Positions 33,330 through 45,721 of a DNA stretch of 64,000 nt are shown here, in pieces. Every line of letters starts with the position of its first letter. Positions within the stretch are counted from its first letter, which is position 1. The stretch spans positions 4,526,390 through 4,590,389 of the forward strand of contig NW_023503409.1 in the NCBI RefSeq assembly GCF_014529535.1, written 5' to 3'. The notes beneath the pieces were generated by a model, which saw only the letters and a list, made by a program, of their open reading frames with translations, ran no database searches and was not told the DNA's origin. A program made the position numbers and the translations under genes. Source of the stretch: Bradysia coprophila (taxonomy: Eukaryota > Arthropoda > Insecta > Diptera > Sciaridae).

Positions 33330-34261
33330 GGTTGCTAGGAATTTCAAAAATATTGTCTAGTCTTCGTTTGTTCTAGATATTAGCTATTTCTTACGTTTTT
33401 GACCCTTTTTTCGTCTACAATTTGAATTTTTACCAAGTTTGAAGTCAGTTCCTAAAAATAAGTGACGACTTCATGGTCCACTGTCTTTCCTATCCTAGAA
33501 CTATAGAACAGTAAGGAATTCATACCAAGTTTCTAGTTTTTCTGGAAAAATCCTAAAGAATTTAAGTTGAAGGAACATTGCAAAATGTTTTGATATTAAA
33601 AATTTAGAAGAGAAGAGAATCGTACAAAAGATGCGTTTTATTAAAAATTTCATTTTTAAAATAAGGCACACAAACTTTTATTTTTTTTTGTAAAAAAATA
33701 TTTGATTTTATTGGCAGTGCCGGTTTAGATATTTTAAGTAAATATTTTGTAATGAAAACAATGCTAAAGAACTGTATACAAAGGAAAAACATAAAAATAA
33801 ATCAAATCTTTAAGTACAACCAACAAAGTACCTGAAATTCATTTGTGATTTATCAACACGACCTCATCACTTCATTAAAGGAAAAAGATCACCGGAAAGT
33901 TAAGTTAAATAAGAATCAAAATGCGATTGCTTTCATAAAGAAAAAAGAACCTGAGTTTTCAGCAAGGCTGGAAAATTACTTATCAATAACTGGTCGGATT
34001 TTGTGTTTCGCTTAAGTTTATGTTCTCGTGACGAACACAAAAATTGAATGAGTCTCTCGTCTTGGAATTATCTTAATTGTTAACACACACAAAAGCCAGT
34101 GACTTATTGTTATCCAAATTGCACTAGTAATTAATGAATTGTGCAGTTATTTCAAGGCGAGCACCGCCTTATATTAGAAAAATACAGTGGAAATTAGCGA
34201 ATGATAAAAATAAATCAAAAATTTGTGAAACCAAAACAGATCAATTTTAACGTTGAGTCGA

Positions 34262-34480
34262 CATTTTACATCGAAAATATTGTGTGCTGAACTGAAAAAT
34301 TCTTAATCAAAAACGGTCCAAAGTATTATTTGAGATGCAGCGTAGATCATATCACATTGGCGTACAAATCTCCAGTTTTTTACGGTCACAGATTGAAATT
34401 GAATTTGAAAAGGGACTGACGAATGCAACCATTTTATCTCTGTACCAGTTCAGCACACAAAATTTTTTTTTTGATATAAA
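34262..34480. repeat. Inverted repeat, GTGTGCTGAACTG arms
   Basis: Arms near 34270-34295 and 34432-34470 pair around ATTGTGTGCTGAACTG and its complement. It lies about 290 bp beyond the 3' end of the ZnT9 gene. Class unknown. Confidence 0.5.
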
Positions 34481-34763
34481 ACGAAGTCTTTTAAATTGTT
34501 AATTTGTTAAGAAAACTGTTTAGGGACAAAGATCGAATCGGAACACCATTGTTTTTAGTATAGTGCCTAAAACGTAGATGCTAGAATTACTCGACTATGT
34601 CTCACATAGAAACTAAAAAAAATATCATCTCTAAAACTGAGGTCCCATCGTATTTCCGAAAATGTCTTTTCCGTGCTGTTTCACTTCCTCACTTTTATTC
34701 CAACTCGAGATCAATATACCGGACTTTCGGGAATTTCAACTAGAATTTTGAAATGAAAAATCA

Positions 34764-36296
34764 TTAGCGAAATGGTTGCACATTTTCTGGTTGTAATTTT
34801 ACCGATAGTTTCGTTTCCAATCTATCAATTTCATCACCCATAGAATCGACAATTTTTTCGCCATGGACCAACATGAATTCGTTCAACTCCCCAGACGATT
34901 TGAATTCTTTCACTTCCTGTAAGATAGAATTATCGATTTATGAAGAGGTCAACGCATTAACTTGCTTAAGACGAACCTCCAGCATTTCGTCCATGTTCAA
35001 ACCGTCCAAATAGAGTTTCGTTAATTCGCGTCCATTGATGTCGATCTCAGCCTGATAACAAGATGTATATTGTTCCGTAATCAAAATTCCGTAAAATAAC
35101 AATTAAAACCGTACCTTGTAGCGCACTTGATTGTTGCCCATGTCTATACCTCGAACCTCGTGAATGGACTTGATAATTGAGTCGTTTTCCAGCTCGGCAT
35201 TGATTTTGTTCAATTGATCGAATTCAATAGAACGGCCGACTAGCGCCGGAACACTGGAATGAATAATGAGTGAAGAGACGGCAGCCAACATGCAACCGAC
35301 TAACAACGAGCCAACTGCATCTGGTTTTGATGTTTGGAAATAAGCGGCGAGACCTGTAGGCGAATTAGTGGTCTGAACAAGATTCTAAAGAGCTCCCTTT
35401 TTTATAATCTACTGGGGTAAATACCCATCGATTGTCAGTTAAAATCGACGTAAAACTTGGGAATTGTAACCTGTCCAGTCTATACGACATATGTGGAAAG
35501 TCGACTTATAATTTCAAAGTCTTACGTCGAATGGCAATCTTTCGAATAGGAAGTGCAACAAATACAGTACCTATGCATACCGCAGCAACGGCAGCACCCA
35601 ACACAGCAGCAGTGTCTTCGAACAGCACAACATTAACACATGGATCCTGTCCACTTAACACGTATTCACGGAAAGACATATCTGCCTCTTTGGCCGACGC
35701 TCTTATTGACTTGACGGCAAGCAATAGAGTGATCGCTTCGAATATTAATGAACCAGCCAGCACAATGTATGCCCACATATAATCCTCCTGATGGCCTTCT
35801 TGAAACAAACCAGTGATACCATGGTAAAACGAAAAACCGGTGCCAACGCAAAAGATAGCCACACCCGATATCAATGAGGATATGTACTGCATGTTCGAAT
35901 AACCGTACGGATGTTTTTGATTTGGATTCTATAAGACGAGGATTTTAGGAATTTTTCCGAATTTTTCTTCTCTTAATATTCAAATGGAATCTGTTTTCAC
36001 CTTAACGGAACGATGAATCCCGTAAGCCAGAATTATTTGATTCGCTGTGTCGGCCACGGAGTGAATACTTTCGGCAAACATACTATGGCTGTCAGTGATG
36101 CGCCAAACAATCATCTTAAGAACGAAAATGGTGCAATTTCTGAAAAATGAAATCCATCCACATCACGCTTTCATTAGCATGCAATTCACGTAAAGTTTCA
36201 GTCAATTTCTCACATGCAAATAGCAGCTATCACAACCAGACCGGATCGACCTTTTAATCCAGTGTCGTCCCTGCTTTTATTGCGTTTTATTGCCAT
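34764..36296 (-). CDS. SLC30A9: Zinc transporter-like protein ZnT9 (SLC30A9)
   Basis: Six exons on the minus strand: 36296-36214, 36139-36001, 35928-35571, 35353-35115, 35051-34977, 34916-34764, in frame for 348 residues. Family members are cation-diffusion-facilitator-type proteins; human SLC30A9 works in mitochondrial zinc export. Seen: DSHSMFAESIHSVADTANQ (the HxxxD zinc-site motif of TM2), HPYGYSNMQYISSLISG, LAGSLIFEAITLLLAV, the VVLFEDTAAVLGA motif in which family members carry E for the usual H, and a C-terminal ferredoxin-like cytosolic domain (AEIDINGRELTKLYLDG) plus a coiled tail. It is shorter than the human protein (568): it lacks the long N-terminal extension and starts directly with a basic stretch before TM1. 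An upstream exon could have been missed. Confidence 0.9.
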
Positions 36297-36769
36297 TTTT
36301 TATCAAAGTTTTGGTTCTATACTCCAACTAAGTAAACTGTAATCCTTGTTTTAATCCGGTAAAACACTTGCCGCTACGTCCTTGAATGAAACGCAAAAGA
36401 TCAATTTACATTAAAACGCATGATCAAACATTACTCATTACCTCTGTTGACAGACAAACACAAAAGTATGCAAACTGAATTTAATTAAACCAGAAATTTG
36501 AACGAAAAATGATAAACAACCAAACCCGAAGCCATGCACTAAAATGATTGACACGCTTGACACCCACAAGATCAAAAATGAAATCTGACACTTGACACGT
36601 GAACCGACTTATCAAATAAAGCGGCTTGCGCATACACATTTTTGAAACGAAACGCCTCCACAACTTTTCATTACAAAATTGAACTTACGTTACAGACTCT
36701 TCATAAAATCACAATAAATATTAAAATATTAAAGAAGATTCATTTTGTCTCGATGAGAAAATGGGGGGT

Positions 36770-36838
36770 TTTGCGCACACGATGTGTTGCCGAGCTCGCT
36801 TCGCTCGTATCGGCAATCTCACATCTAGTGCGCCAAAC
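36770..36838. repeat. Hairpin element with GCTCGCTTCGCTCG core
   Basis: TTTTGCGCACACGATGTG...GCCGAGCTCGCTTCGCTCG...CACATCTAGTGCGCC folds on itself. It shares flanks (GCACACGA, ACATCTAGTGCG) and a similar TTCG-centred loop with 26191-26311, so both belong to one hairpin family. Confidence 0.65.
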
Positions 36839-37021
36839 ACTTGCATTTACTACCTTATTATGAAAATATTTCCATAAATCTAAACATGAAAATGTAAAAA
36901 GAAATTATAACTAACAATAATGTTAAAATTTGGCGGCGAATAAGATTTAATAGCTATTTTGCTAACTAGTTAGTAAATGGGCTTATTTCGCGCACTAGAT
37001 GTGAGCGGTCTTACAAAATAT

Positions 37022-38089
37022 CTTATTTTTTAAGGCTCAGCCGGATATCCACTCAGCTGGTCCATCTGATCATTTTATGGAAGAAAAAAGTTTCAAACTT
37101 TAATTTTGTGCAGCCGCAAGATCGATTTTTGAAAATTTCGTCGGTTTCAGTCAACGTCACATATATGGATTTTTTTACGGTCGGCTCAGTGTACATAAAA
37201 AGTTGGGTCCATATGATAACCTAATCTCCAGACTTCACAGATAATTTCACAAAAAAGATCTTGGAGACTTTAATCTCGCTGCAAAATTTGATGAAAATGT
37301 GCAAAAATGTAAATTAAACGTTTAATATGCTAAATGGACCGTGGTGAGTCAAACAAAACATCTGATTCTATTTGGTATATCTAAATTTGATATTTATCTG
37401 ACAAAAAGTTGTGATTTTGGTACATGGAATATTGGCGACGAAAGTCGCATTACCTCAAATCAATATTTTTTTAAGCTTAGAATGTATTCCCAGGTTCTGA
37501 CAATACGAAACCTTTAATTTTAAACGTTTTCTATAGTTATTTGTGTATCTGTTTTGGACGATTGTTTTTAGGCAATTTCGCTTGTTGTAGCCCGAACGAA
37601 GTGAGGGCTACATGCGAAAGTGCCTAAAAACAATCGTCCAAAACAGATACTCAAAAAATTTTTCATGTAAGGGGTCGAAAACCTGAGAAAAATATCGAAA
37701 CTCCCTCATTTTCGGCCCCGACACATGAAAAGCTAATTTACGTACTGTTGACAAGTTCTAGTGCCAGTGAATAGGTCTCCTTACATTTTCAAATTTACAT
37801 TAATGTTGTAAATTAGCTTACAAAACGTTTAGAATTAAAGGTTTTGTATTGTGAGAACCTGGGAATACATTCTAAGCTAAGAAATTATTGATTTGAGGTT
37901 ATATTCCAATATTCCAATAATATTTATCGATGATAAAAAAATCCATATATGTGACGTTGACTGAAACCGACGAAATTTTCAAAAATCGATCTGGCGGCAG
38001 CACAAGTTTAAAGTTTGAAACTTTTTTCTTCCATAAAATGATCAGATGGACCAGCTGAGTGGATTTCCGGCTGAGCTTAAAAAAATAAG
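37022..38089. mobile_element. 1.07-kb foldback element
   Basis: The outer arms (37022-37172 and 37950-38089) are reverse complements from CTTATTTTTTAAGGCTCAGC to its counterpart. A second paired block (about 37474-37525 with 37838-37885, GAATGTATTCCCAGGTTCT) and a central perfect-looking hairpin (37551-37652, arms GTTTTGGACGATTGTTTTTA) lie inside. The left arm holds about 240 bp absent from the right. No coding capacity. It lies in a divergent promoter region. Confidence 0.75.
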
Positions 38090-38248
38090 CCTTTTTGTAA
38101 AACCACTACACCCCTATACCTTACTATGTAGTGACATTTATGTCATTAAACATAATATGTCATTAAGCATGGTTGACAGTTTGTTACTGTGCGAGATTGA
38201 AACGAAATTGTTGCGATTGTAAAATTTGTTTAAGAGAGTATCAAGAGT

Positions 38249-39017
38249 ATGATTTTTCCGCGGTATTTTCGACTGATACAAAGCTGGTTTCCATCGAACA
38301 ATTGGCTAGTGAAGTTGTCATTGTTTCATGATAAACGAGGACCAGTTTGGGCCACTCTAAAAATATTGACTGATACACTTAAGAGGCACAATATCAATTA
38401 TGCCGTTGTTGGAGGTGTTGCTGTACACATACATGGTTATGAGCGCCTTACAAACGATTGCGATATTTTGCTAGCAAAAGCGGTAAGAATGTGCGACATT
38501 CATCTCATTTAGAAGTTATATTTAAATAATCGATTCAATTCAGGATGTCAAATGTTTTGAAGAAAATATTGTTGGAACGTATGTCAAGCCGAAGTTCAAA
38601 GGAGCTAAGAGAAAATTCGTTTGCAACGAGACGAAATGTCCGATTGACATTATCATTGAAGGCGAGGTAAGTGTGCGGTTTTGCGAAGTTGCTAACAGCG
38701 GTTAATTGACTTTCTTTTTATTGTCAAAGTATCCAGGCAAAGGAGAAGAAGTGCCAGTGGCATTCCCTTCTCCAAGAACATCCAGCCAATTGATTGATGG
38801 TATGTGGGTTATAACATTGGTGAAATTAATTGAACTCAAACTTTCATCGTACAAATCATTGCCTGGGCATCGTGTAAAAGATAAGGCCGATGTAGTTGAA
38901 TTGATCGTAGCTAACAATCTGAAAAAACCATTTGCGGATCTTCTTCACCCATATGTGCGAAGCGATTATAAAGATATCATTGATTTAATGGAAAAAGAAA
39001 AACTTGAAATTAAATGA
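38249..39017 (+). CDS. Nucleotidyltransferase-fold protein (DUF6036/AbiEii-like)
   Basis: Three exons, 38249-38482, 38544-38666, 38730-39017, give 214 residues. Seen: INYAVVGGVAVHIHGYERLT then NDCDILL, which fits the nucleotidyltransferase GG(x)n DxD motif (Gly55-Gly56, Asp70, Asp72), and a third acidic strand KCPIDIIIEGE (Asp113). So the full metal-binding triad appears present. The C-terminal half (SSQLIDGMWVITLVKLIELKL, DKADVVELIVANNL) is a helical region as in stand-alone members, which are mainly prokaryotic. Typical 60-bp host introns show it is resident in the genome. The substrate is unknown; an ancient gain from bacteria is an inference. The foldback ends 160 bp upstream. Confidence 0.7.
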
Positions 39018-39317
39018 AAATCGTTTTTTTAGACGCTTAAAATGAGATGGAAATTGATCTCCGAATGCGATGTTGACATCGTTGTTATCTACATTTAGTA
39101 GACTTGGAATTATTTAATGAAATATTTTTATTCAATGGAATCTAAAATAACCAACCGGATTGTCCTTTTTCGATTTTACAATTTTTCTTTTTTGCTGTAA
39201 GATCTCATTAATAATTCATTTTCCTTTACACAACAAGAAATTGCTGCTCCAAGTAATTATTGACAAAGAAGTAAGACTAACTCCATAAATTAGAACTGCA
39301 AACGATTGTCATTTAAA

Positions 39318-40906
39318 CGAGCCATCAGAACAGTCGGAGCGTCTGCTGCGACTGAGCCCCGTACAAACCCGTATATCTATTGCGTACGTGACCCCAGTGC
39401 GTCTGTCACCCTACTTTGACCGTAGACCAATTGCACCCGTAAACGTAGTTGAAGTCAAATTATTATGAAATGTGCACATCTTAGAAATTGCGCATAGCGC
39501 AATTACGAAGCCCCGTACGACGTTCCTTTCAAATAAAACAAAAATTTCAAATAGCCCTAAAATTTAAATTTATTTAGTATAAATACACATAGGGCCTAGT
39601 ATCGGCCTCAGTCCGAGGATCCAAATTTATTTTTTTTTTCAACTACATTCTATTCGGCCTTTGATTACCTTCCAAATGAAACAAAAATTACGAAAAACGG
39701 ATGAAATTTGCTCGAGTTATATGTAAAATACACATAGGGCCCTAGTAGCGGCCTTAGTCCGAGGACCCAATTTTTTTTTTTTTTAACAACATTCTATTCG
39801 GCCTTTGATTACCTTCCAAATGAAACACAAATTACGAAAAACGGATGAAATTTGCTCGAGTTATATGTAAAATACACATAGGGCACTAGTAACGGCCTTA
39901 GTCCAAGGACCCAAATTTAATTTTTTTTTCAACAACATTCTATTCGGTGTTCGATTATCTTTCAAATGAAACAAAAATTACGAAAAACGGATGAAATTTA
40001 CTCGAGTTGTATGTAAAATACGCATAGGGCCCTAGTAGCGGCCTTAGTCCGAGGACCCAAATTTAATTTTTTTTTCAACAACATTCTATTCGGTGTTCGA
40101 TTATCTTTCAAATGAAACAAAAATTACGAAAAACGAATGAAATTTACTCGAGTTGTATGTAAAATACGCATAGGGCCCTAGTAGTGGCCTTAGTCCAAGG
40201 ACCCAAATTTTTTTTTTTTTTCAACAACATTCTATTCGGCCTTTGATTACCTTCCAAATGACACAAAAATTACGAAAAACGAATGAAATTTACTCCAGTT
40301 CAATGTAAAATACACTTAGGGCCCTAGTAGTGGCCTTAGTCCAAGGACCCAAATTTAATTTTTTTTCAACAACTTTCTATTCGGCGTTCGATTACCTTCC
40401 AAATGAAACAAAAATTACGAAAAACGGATTAAATTTACTTGAGTTCTATGTAAAATACACATAGGGCCCTAGTAGCTTTTCACTTCTAAGGCCCTAACTC
40501 ACGGTCCACTCACCCGATTTTAAAAAACTTTTTTTTCCTGGATTGGTATTGACAATACCTATCATTTGCCGTGTCATTTACATTTCCATCGTTTATTTTG
40601 CCATAAATATCACCAAAAGACCTTAAATCACTTAGGTGGCCCTAACTCACGAAGGGCCGACCCGAATATGCCCATCTTCGAACTTAGCCTCACTATTTTG
40701 ACTATCTTTCAGGGAATTTTTTTTTTTTGAAATCGGATTTGATTTACTCAAGATATCGACGTGACGGACAGACGGCACAAATTTTTATTGCGGATTCGTC
40801 ATCTATGAACATAGGCAAACACTTTGCCCTTACCGTCTGCTTCGAATTCCATCAATTACACACGGCATCGTAATCCTATAAGCTTCTTCGTACTTCGTAC
40901 GGGGCT
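39318..40906 (+). mobile_element. Satellite-bearing non-autonomous element, copy 2
   Basis: Same ends and internal order as the copy at 22814-24366, in the same orientation. It carries six tandem units of about 145 bp (starts 39585, 39730, 39874, 40020, 40166, 40312, ending 40456) against five in copy 1, and under two units of the 8-bp microsatellite against fifteen. The 3' unique part (40457-40760) is almost identical in the two copies. It inserted next to an A-run. Confidence 0.8.
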
Positions 40907-41150
40907 AAAAACGAAAATCTTCGAGAAATCGGTTCTTTGTGTTTGTGGCAAATAGGTATAAGTAAGAACCATAAAATTCTAAATCGATTAGAGCCGAGAG
41001 TCGAACGACAAATTTTTATCATTAAAAAGATGCGGTGCTTTTTTATATGCTGCATGCGACGAAAACCGTACTTTTCATGTTTCAAGCACTACTTTCGACG
41101 CCCTCATCATGTAAAATCCGTTACATAACTCGGGATAAAAATGAAATGTC

Positions 41151-41208
41151 TCGTTTTTGTGTGTTTATTGACCTCGGCTTCGCCTCGGATCAACAAAATT
41201 CACACGAA
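41151..41208. repeat. Hairpin element with CTCGGCTTCGCCTCGG core
   Basis: TCGTTTTTGTGTG...TTGACCTCGGCTTCGCC...TCAACAAAATTCACACGA pairs about a CTCGGCTTCGCCTCGG core identical to that at 26232-26260. Third member of the hairpin family in this window. Confidence 0.6.
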
Positions 41209-41520
41209 TACTCTACCTTTCATCTCCAGTCATGTAAAATACTATCACTGAGACTTAAACACAGTTCCATCAATTGTCAGTTAATCATCCATTTTATTTG
41301 CAACTTATCTATCGCATCGTACAAAATCAAAGAGAAACAAATAAATATTAGAAAACTCTTGTAATCCTAGCAAACAAATTGTTGAAATTATTTCAGTACT
41401 TATTACAACTAAATATTAGAATCACCCGGCAAAATTGCAGGCGTATCTAAAGTAGGCATTTTAATAAAAACCAACAGAAGTTACACCATTCGTACAAAGA
41501 AATGCGATGAAAGAAATGCT

Positions 41521-44414
41521 TTAAGTAAATACGAAATCTGTGTCGTCGTCGGGCAATGGTAATGTCCATGGAAATTGAAAATACTCAACCGGTAGTGGGG
41601 TGCAATGGCTCGATTTGTAGTCTAGCAAGTGTTTGTAAACCAAATATTCAGCCATTTGATTTCTCTGCTCTTCAGTATAATTTTCGCCAATTTCTACCGG
41701 ATATGATCGACCATTTTCAGAGACATATGACGATAATAATGACAAACACAGTTGATCAGTGCTGTTATCAGTCGCTGAAAACGTTTCGAATGAACATTAC
41801 AGTGTAACATAAACTGGCTGGTTGACGGGCAAAATTCTTACTCTTTTCGATTGGGCGGGAAAGCTTTTTGTTGATGTGGCTGATTTGATCGGATTTGAAA
41901 ATGTTCGGAAACCGGCACTTCAGCATATTAATGACAAGATTATTGCCACGATTCGTAGCCACGTCCATATTTCTTGAAACGAACAGAAGGGAAAGAGTTA
42001 GGCGAGCTGCTATTCGCTTTGCACAAAAGAATTAGCCTTACTCTGATATAACTTCGTCTTCCGTTCGTCGTATCATCAAAACAGGTCCACTGTAGTTACT
42101 CAGCAGTTCGGAATTATGCAAATTTACATATTGGCGAATCGCGATGCGAACTACCCCAGAGAGACTCTCAGGCATCCGTGGTAGAGCCAGGTGAAGCACA
42201 TCGTCGAATGTGGCATCCAAAACCTGTGACACAAGTGAAATCATTAACTCGGGCGATATTTTCCTTAGCAAACATCACTTACACATCCTCTAATGTCGGG
42301 ATATTGTGTCGATGCCCACAACGAAGAATAGCCGCCAATTGACCAACCAAACATTATGATATTTTCCGGCAAGAAGCCGAGTTTATTTATAGCAAATTGA
42401 ACCACTGCATCCATTGCATTTTGATCTTGGTCGGGGAAGGGTAGACCCTGAGAAATAGAACAATTGGTTTTGATGGGTGTCGTGGGAATATGAACTTCGA
42501 CGTAGGACAATGAGGTCAAGCAAGTTTGGTTTTAATTTAGCGAAATGAACATATTTGAAGGCACCGATCGCAGACGTCTGTACTGAGATGTTGGGTAAAT
42601 AAAACGTACCGTACTGCCGCCAAAACCGGGATGATTCCAACCCAAGACCGAGTATTTCAAAGCCATTGGCGTTACCATAATTCCAATTTCATAAAAGCCT
42701 GCATTGCCTGCAGAAAGAAAAGGTTTTCGTTGACTTTAATTTGTCCACATACTGACCGGGATGCAACTTTCTTACCTTCTGAACATATGACCAACGTCTT
42801 TCCATTAGCGTTAACACCGCGGTTGTCCACAAAAATTGAGTCGACTTCGTTATTGTCTTTGGTCAACAATTTGTACCGTTTTGCATTGTCTTGCTCAATC
42901 AATTTTGCTCTGCCCTGTACAAGCATTGGGTCTGTAAGGAGGATTCACTTTTCAATATTTTGCACTGACGACCAAAGATCGTTTTTTGTGCAGTAACTCA
43001 CGCAAGTAACTTTGAATGAGCTTAACCGATCCCGGATAAATCATTCGTAAGCCAAACGAGTGTACAGCAAGATAAGCCGCAACTTCACATGGTAACGACG
43101 ATAGCCAAAATGGCTTGTTGCGGATGGATGTAACCACTTTCGATGCCTTCTTTTCACTAGAAATAAAATTCAAATCAAACCGACGTCCTAAGCTTCTCGT
43201 CCACTTGATTTGACTTACCCATTCGATTCCTTAGCAGAGAAATCAACGGGCCAGTCTTTAAACTCGAAATCAAACAATCGCAGCTGATTTTTCAAGTCTT
43301 CGTTCTTTGCGTTCGCTTTGGCTGCTTCCAAAGACTTAAGGAATTTCGAATAGATCTTCGTTTGTGAGCGACCAATGCCTCGCATACACAACGATATGAC
43401 GACGAGTAGACCAATGCCCGTTGAAATTTTGGCAAATGACGACACAGACTCCGCAACAAAGTATCCGCGTCGGTAGAGGAAAGTCAGCATTAGTGGTGAC
43501 GTGTAGAAAGTAATGTTCCACATCAACGATAACTGAAACGAAAATGCAATTAAAAATTGACCAGGTCCAGCTACTAGCGACTATTCGGCTACCGTATATA
43601 TAATCTGGTCTCCCCACTTCTCCAGTCCGCCTGGTTCATAGAATTTCTGAAAAGAAGAGAGATACAGATGGTGAGTTTATCTGGGCACTACTACATGTCA
43701 TCAAAATCTGTTTTAAAATTAATGGCAAGATTTTGTACCAATCTGCTTACTAATAACGCTAAAGATTAAAGCTTGATCAGTAAAAAGGTTAACCCTTCAC
43801 AGAAGGCAAGCATATCAGCGGTACACTCACGGAATTTTGAAAACCAACACATTTTCTGTTTCGTGGTTTGCTGGTTTTTTGTGAATTTTGCATGTATTTT
43901 TATATGGAGAAGTCAGAAACTCAAGTAAAACACAGAAACAGAAAATGTGTCGGTTTCCAAAATTCCGTGCGTATATTTTCAAGAAATTGATTTCTTTTTG
44001 GTTCATTATTATAAGACTGGCGCTAGTCAGACCTTGCCATTTATTTCCGAAAACCTTGTCGATAACAGATGTCAATCAAAATAGTTTCTTGTTAGATAAA
44101 ACGCATTAAATTAATACACTTGAATGAAATGTTGCGTACACACACTTGGTTGGTCATATTTACGAATTTTTGGTTGGAATCTGCATGTCATAACCAGTAA
44201 TAGCTCATACCACGCAAAAGAAATCAATTCGCTTAAAATAGTGAAACCCCCATGTGAAATCATCAACGCTTTTATCTGAATTTCGATTTCAACATAGCGC
44301 ATCGAACCAATAGACTTTTTTCATTTTTCATCAATGAATGTTACGCACCTGTAAATTCCCATCTCCGTACACTTTAAATAGACGGGGTGAAAAAATGTAA
44401 TTCAGGAATGTCAT
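41521..44414 (-). CDS. ABHD16A: Phosphatidylserine lipase ABHD16A
   Basis: Ten exons on the minus strand: 44414-44349, 43646-43593, 43532-43219, 43156-43002, 42931-42776, 42707-42610, 42447-42283, 42223-42042, 41972-41842, 41774-41521, in frame for 524 residues (human 558). The family hydrolyses phosphatidylserine to lyso-PS on the endoplasmic reticulum. Seen: N-terminal hydrophobic segments (MLTFLYRRGYF, GIGLLVVISLCMRGIGR), the GNAGFYEIG oxyanion loop, HPGFGGSTG, the nucleophile elbow GWSIGG (Ser317), the DATFDDV strand, a likely acid at Asp392 (RRTEDEV) and a likely catalytic His497 (SSHCTPLP). Intron 1 is 0.7 kb; the others are about 60 bp. All key residues are present. Divergent from SNU23, 2.1 kb away. 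Confidence 0.93.
43828..43970. repeat. Intronic inverted repeat
   Basis: In intron 1 of ABHD16A, ACTCACGGAATTTTGAAAAC plus ACACATTTTCTGTTTC pairs with a matching block ending at 43970. The arms are about 36 bp with about 70 bp between. A small foldback element. Confidence 0.55.
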
Positions 44415-44969
44415 GTTTGTAATTTAAACTTCAGGTCGACCTCTCTATCACATTTACTCCGTCTTGGTGTTAACTTAAATTTTGATTTATTCAAATGCTT
44501 GATGAATTCGATTATTTTTTTCCTCTTTGAAAGTCCAAAGAATGAATGTCAAAATGACACTGTGTCTATTTCGTTTAATGTATAATTCTAATTTCGTTTT
44601 TCTTTTTCGTTCATGTCACCTTCTATATCGGCCGAAACGATAATGACTTCGTGTTACTGTGTTACCGATAGTCGTATTGTCACTATACAGTGTTTAAGTA
44701 TAGTTTCCACTTAAAAAGAGCACTCCGTTTAGCCTCCGTCTACATGACAGTTGTAAAATAGAACCATCAGAGTGAACACGTGAAAACTGATATCATGTCA
44801 AGGGGTCATGAAAACAGTTTTTCTGTGATAACTCGAGATAGAAATGTTTCTAAAAGTAGAAATGATGTAGAAATATAGGCCTCTGGCAGACCTTCATAAT
44901 CATCGGAGAGGGTGGCCACCCGTTCTGGACTTATGACTCAAAATATGGTAAATGTTTGGACAGTCCTGC

Positions 44970-45082
44970 TGGCTTGCAACAGAACTTATCCATGGAACTG
45001 ACTATAGGGTGTTGTAGCTGCTGGACTTACCCTCCTTCATTCCATACCCCACATACCCCATATAAATTCTGTTGCAAGCCAT
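44970..45082. repeat. Inverted repeat, GGCTTGCAACAGAA arms
   Basis: Perfect 14-bp arms GGCTTGCAACAGAA and TTCTGTTGCAAGCC separated by about 80 bp that contain short CATACCCCA direct repeats. Likely a degenerate MITE. Confidence 0.5.
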
Positions 45083-45164
45083 AAAGTTATTCGATGTAAA
45101 ATGTCGCTCTAGGAGACCCATATTTTTCAGTGTTTTCAACGAATGCTTTATAAGTTTATTGTTA

Positions 45165-45326
45165 CTGTGGATTTACATAGCAACGTAAAAGTGACAGATG
45201 CAATGTTTTTTAAATACTGCAACCCGAAATTTCATTCATAAAATTAAAATTATGAATGAAATTTCGAGTTGCCGTATGAGAAAATTTTTGCATCTGTCAC
45301 TTTTACGTTGCTATGTAAATCCACAG
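45165..45326. mobile_element. 162-bp palindromic MITE, copy 2
   Basis: Same length and sequence as 18160-18321 except for one base near the left end (CTGTGG against CCGTGG). It is also flanked by TTA on both sides, supporting a 3-bp target duplication. Confidence 0.85.
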
Positions 45327-45721
45327 TTATTCAATAAAACGTCAGTTTTCTATTTCTTTTTCACTGGGTGCCTACAAAAGCAGGTACAAAACTTGATAAT
45401 TTTGCGTACTGCGTTCACTTTTATGGATTTTAAAATCAGTACCTGACTGAATAGTCTCACTCAGTGCAGCAAAATTTGATGCGAAAAGACAAGTTTTATC
45501 TTTGTAATTGAGTTAGAGGTGTGCGTCGATAAATTTTTTCTCACGGTCGCTGCATGAAAACAATAATGGTGATCGGCGGCGTAAATTTACAATGATGCAT
45601 TTGATGAAGGAGTAACTTATTGTTGAATTACACAGTCGTCCGTTTTGCCTCCGTTTAGCTCTACGATGATTTTTTCATTGTTTTAATTCCAACTGTCAAA
45701 ACGGACGGCTGTGAATTCCAA

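Larger units (their letters stand above)
31065..34763. other. Intergenic region
   Basis: No supportable gene. Short open frames at 31975-32462 do not join and show no domain. Contains a MITE at 33166-33329 and an inverted repeat at 34262-34480; otherwise AT-rich unique-looking sequence. Confidence 0.5.
36297..38248. other. Divergent intergenic region between ZnT9 and the nucleotidyltransferase-fold gene
   Basis: Holds a hairpin (36770-36838), a half motif CGCGCACTAGATGTGAG at about 36990, and the large foldback at 37022-38089. No open frame looks coding. Confidence 0.5.
39018..41520. other. Intergenic region dominated by a repeat element
   Basis: Contains copy 2 of the satellite-bearing element (39318-40906) and a hairpin at 41151-41208. 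The remaining flanks show nothing recognisable. Confidence 0.6.
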
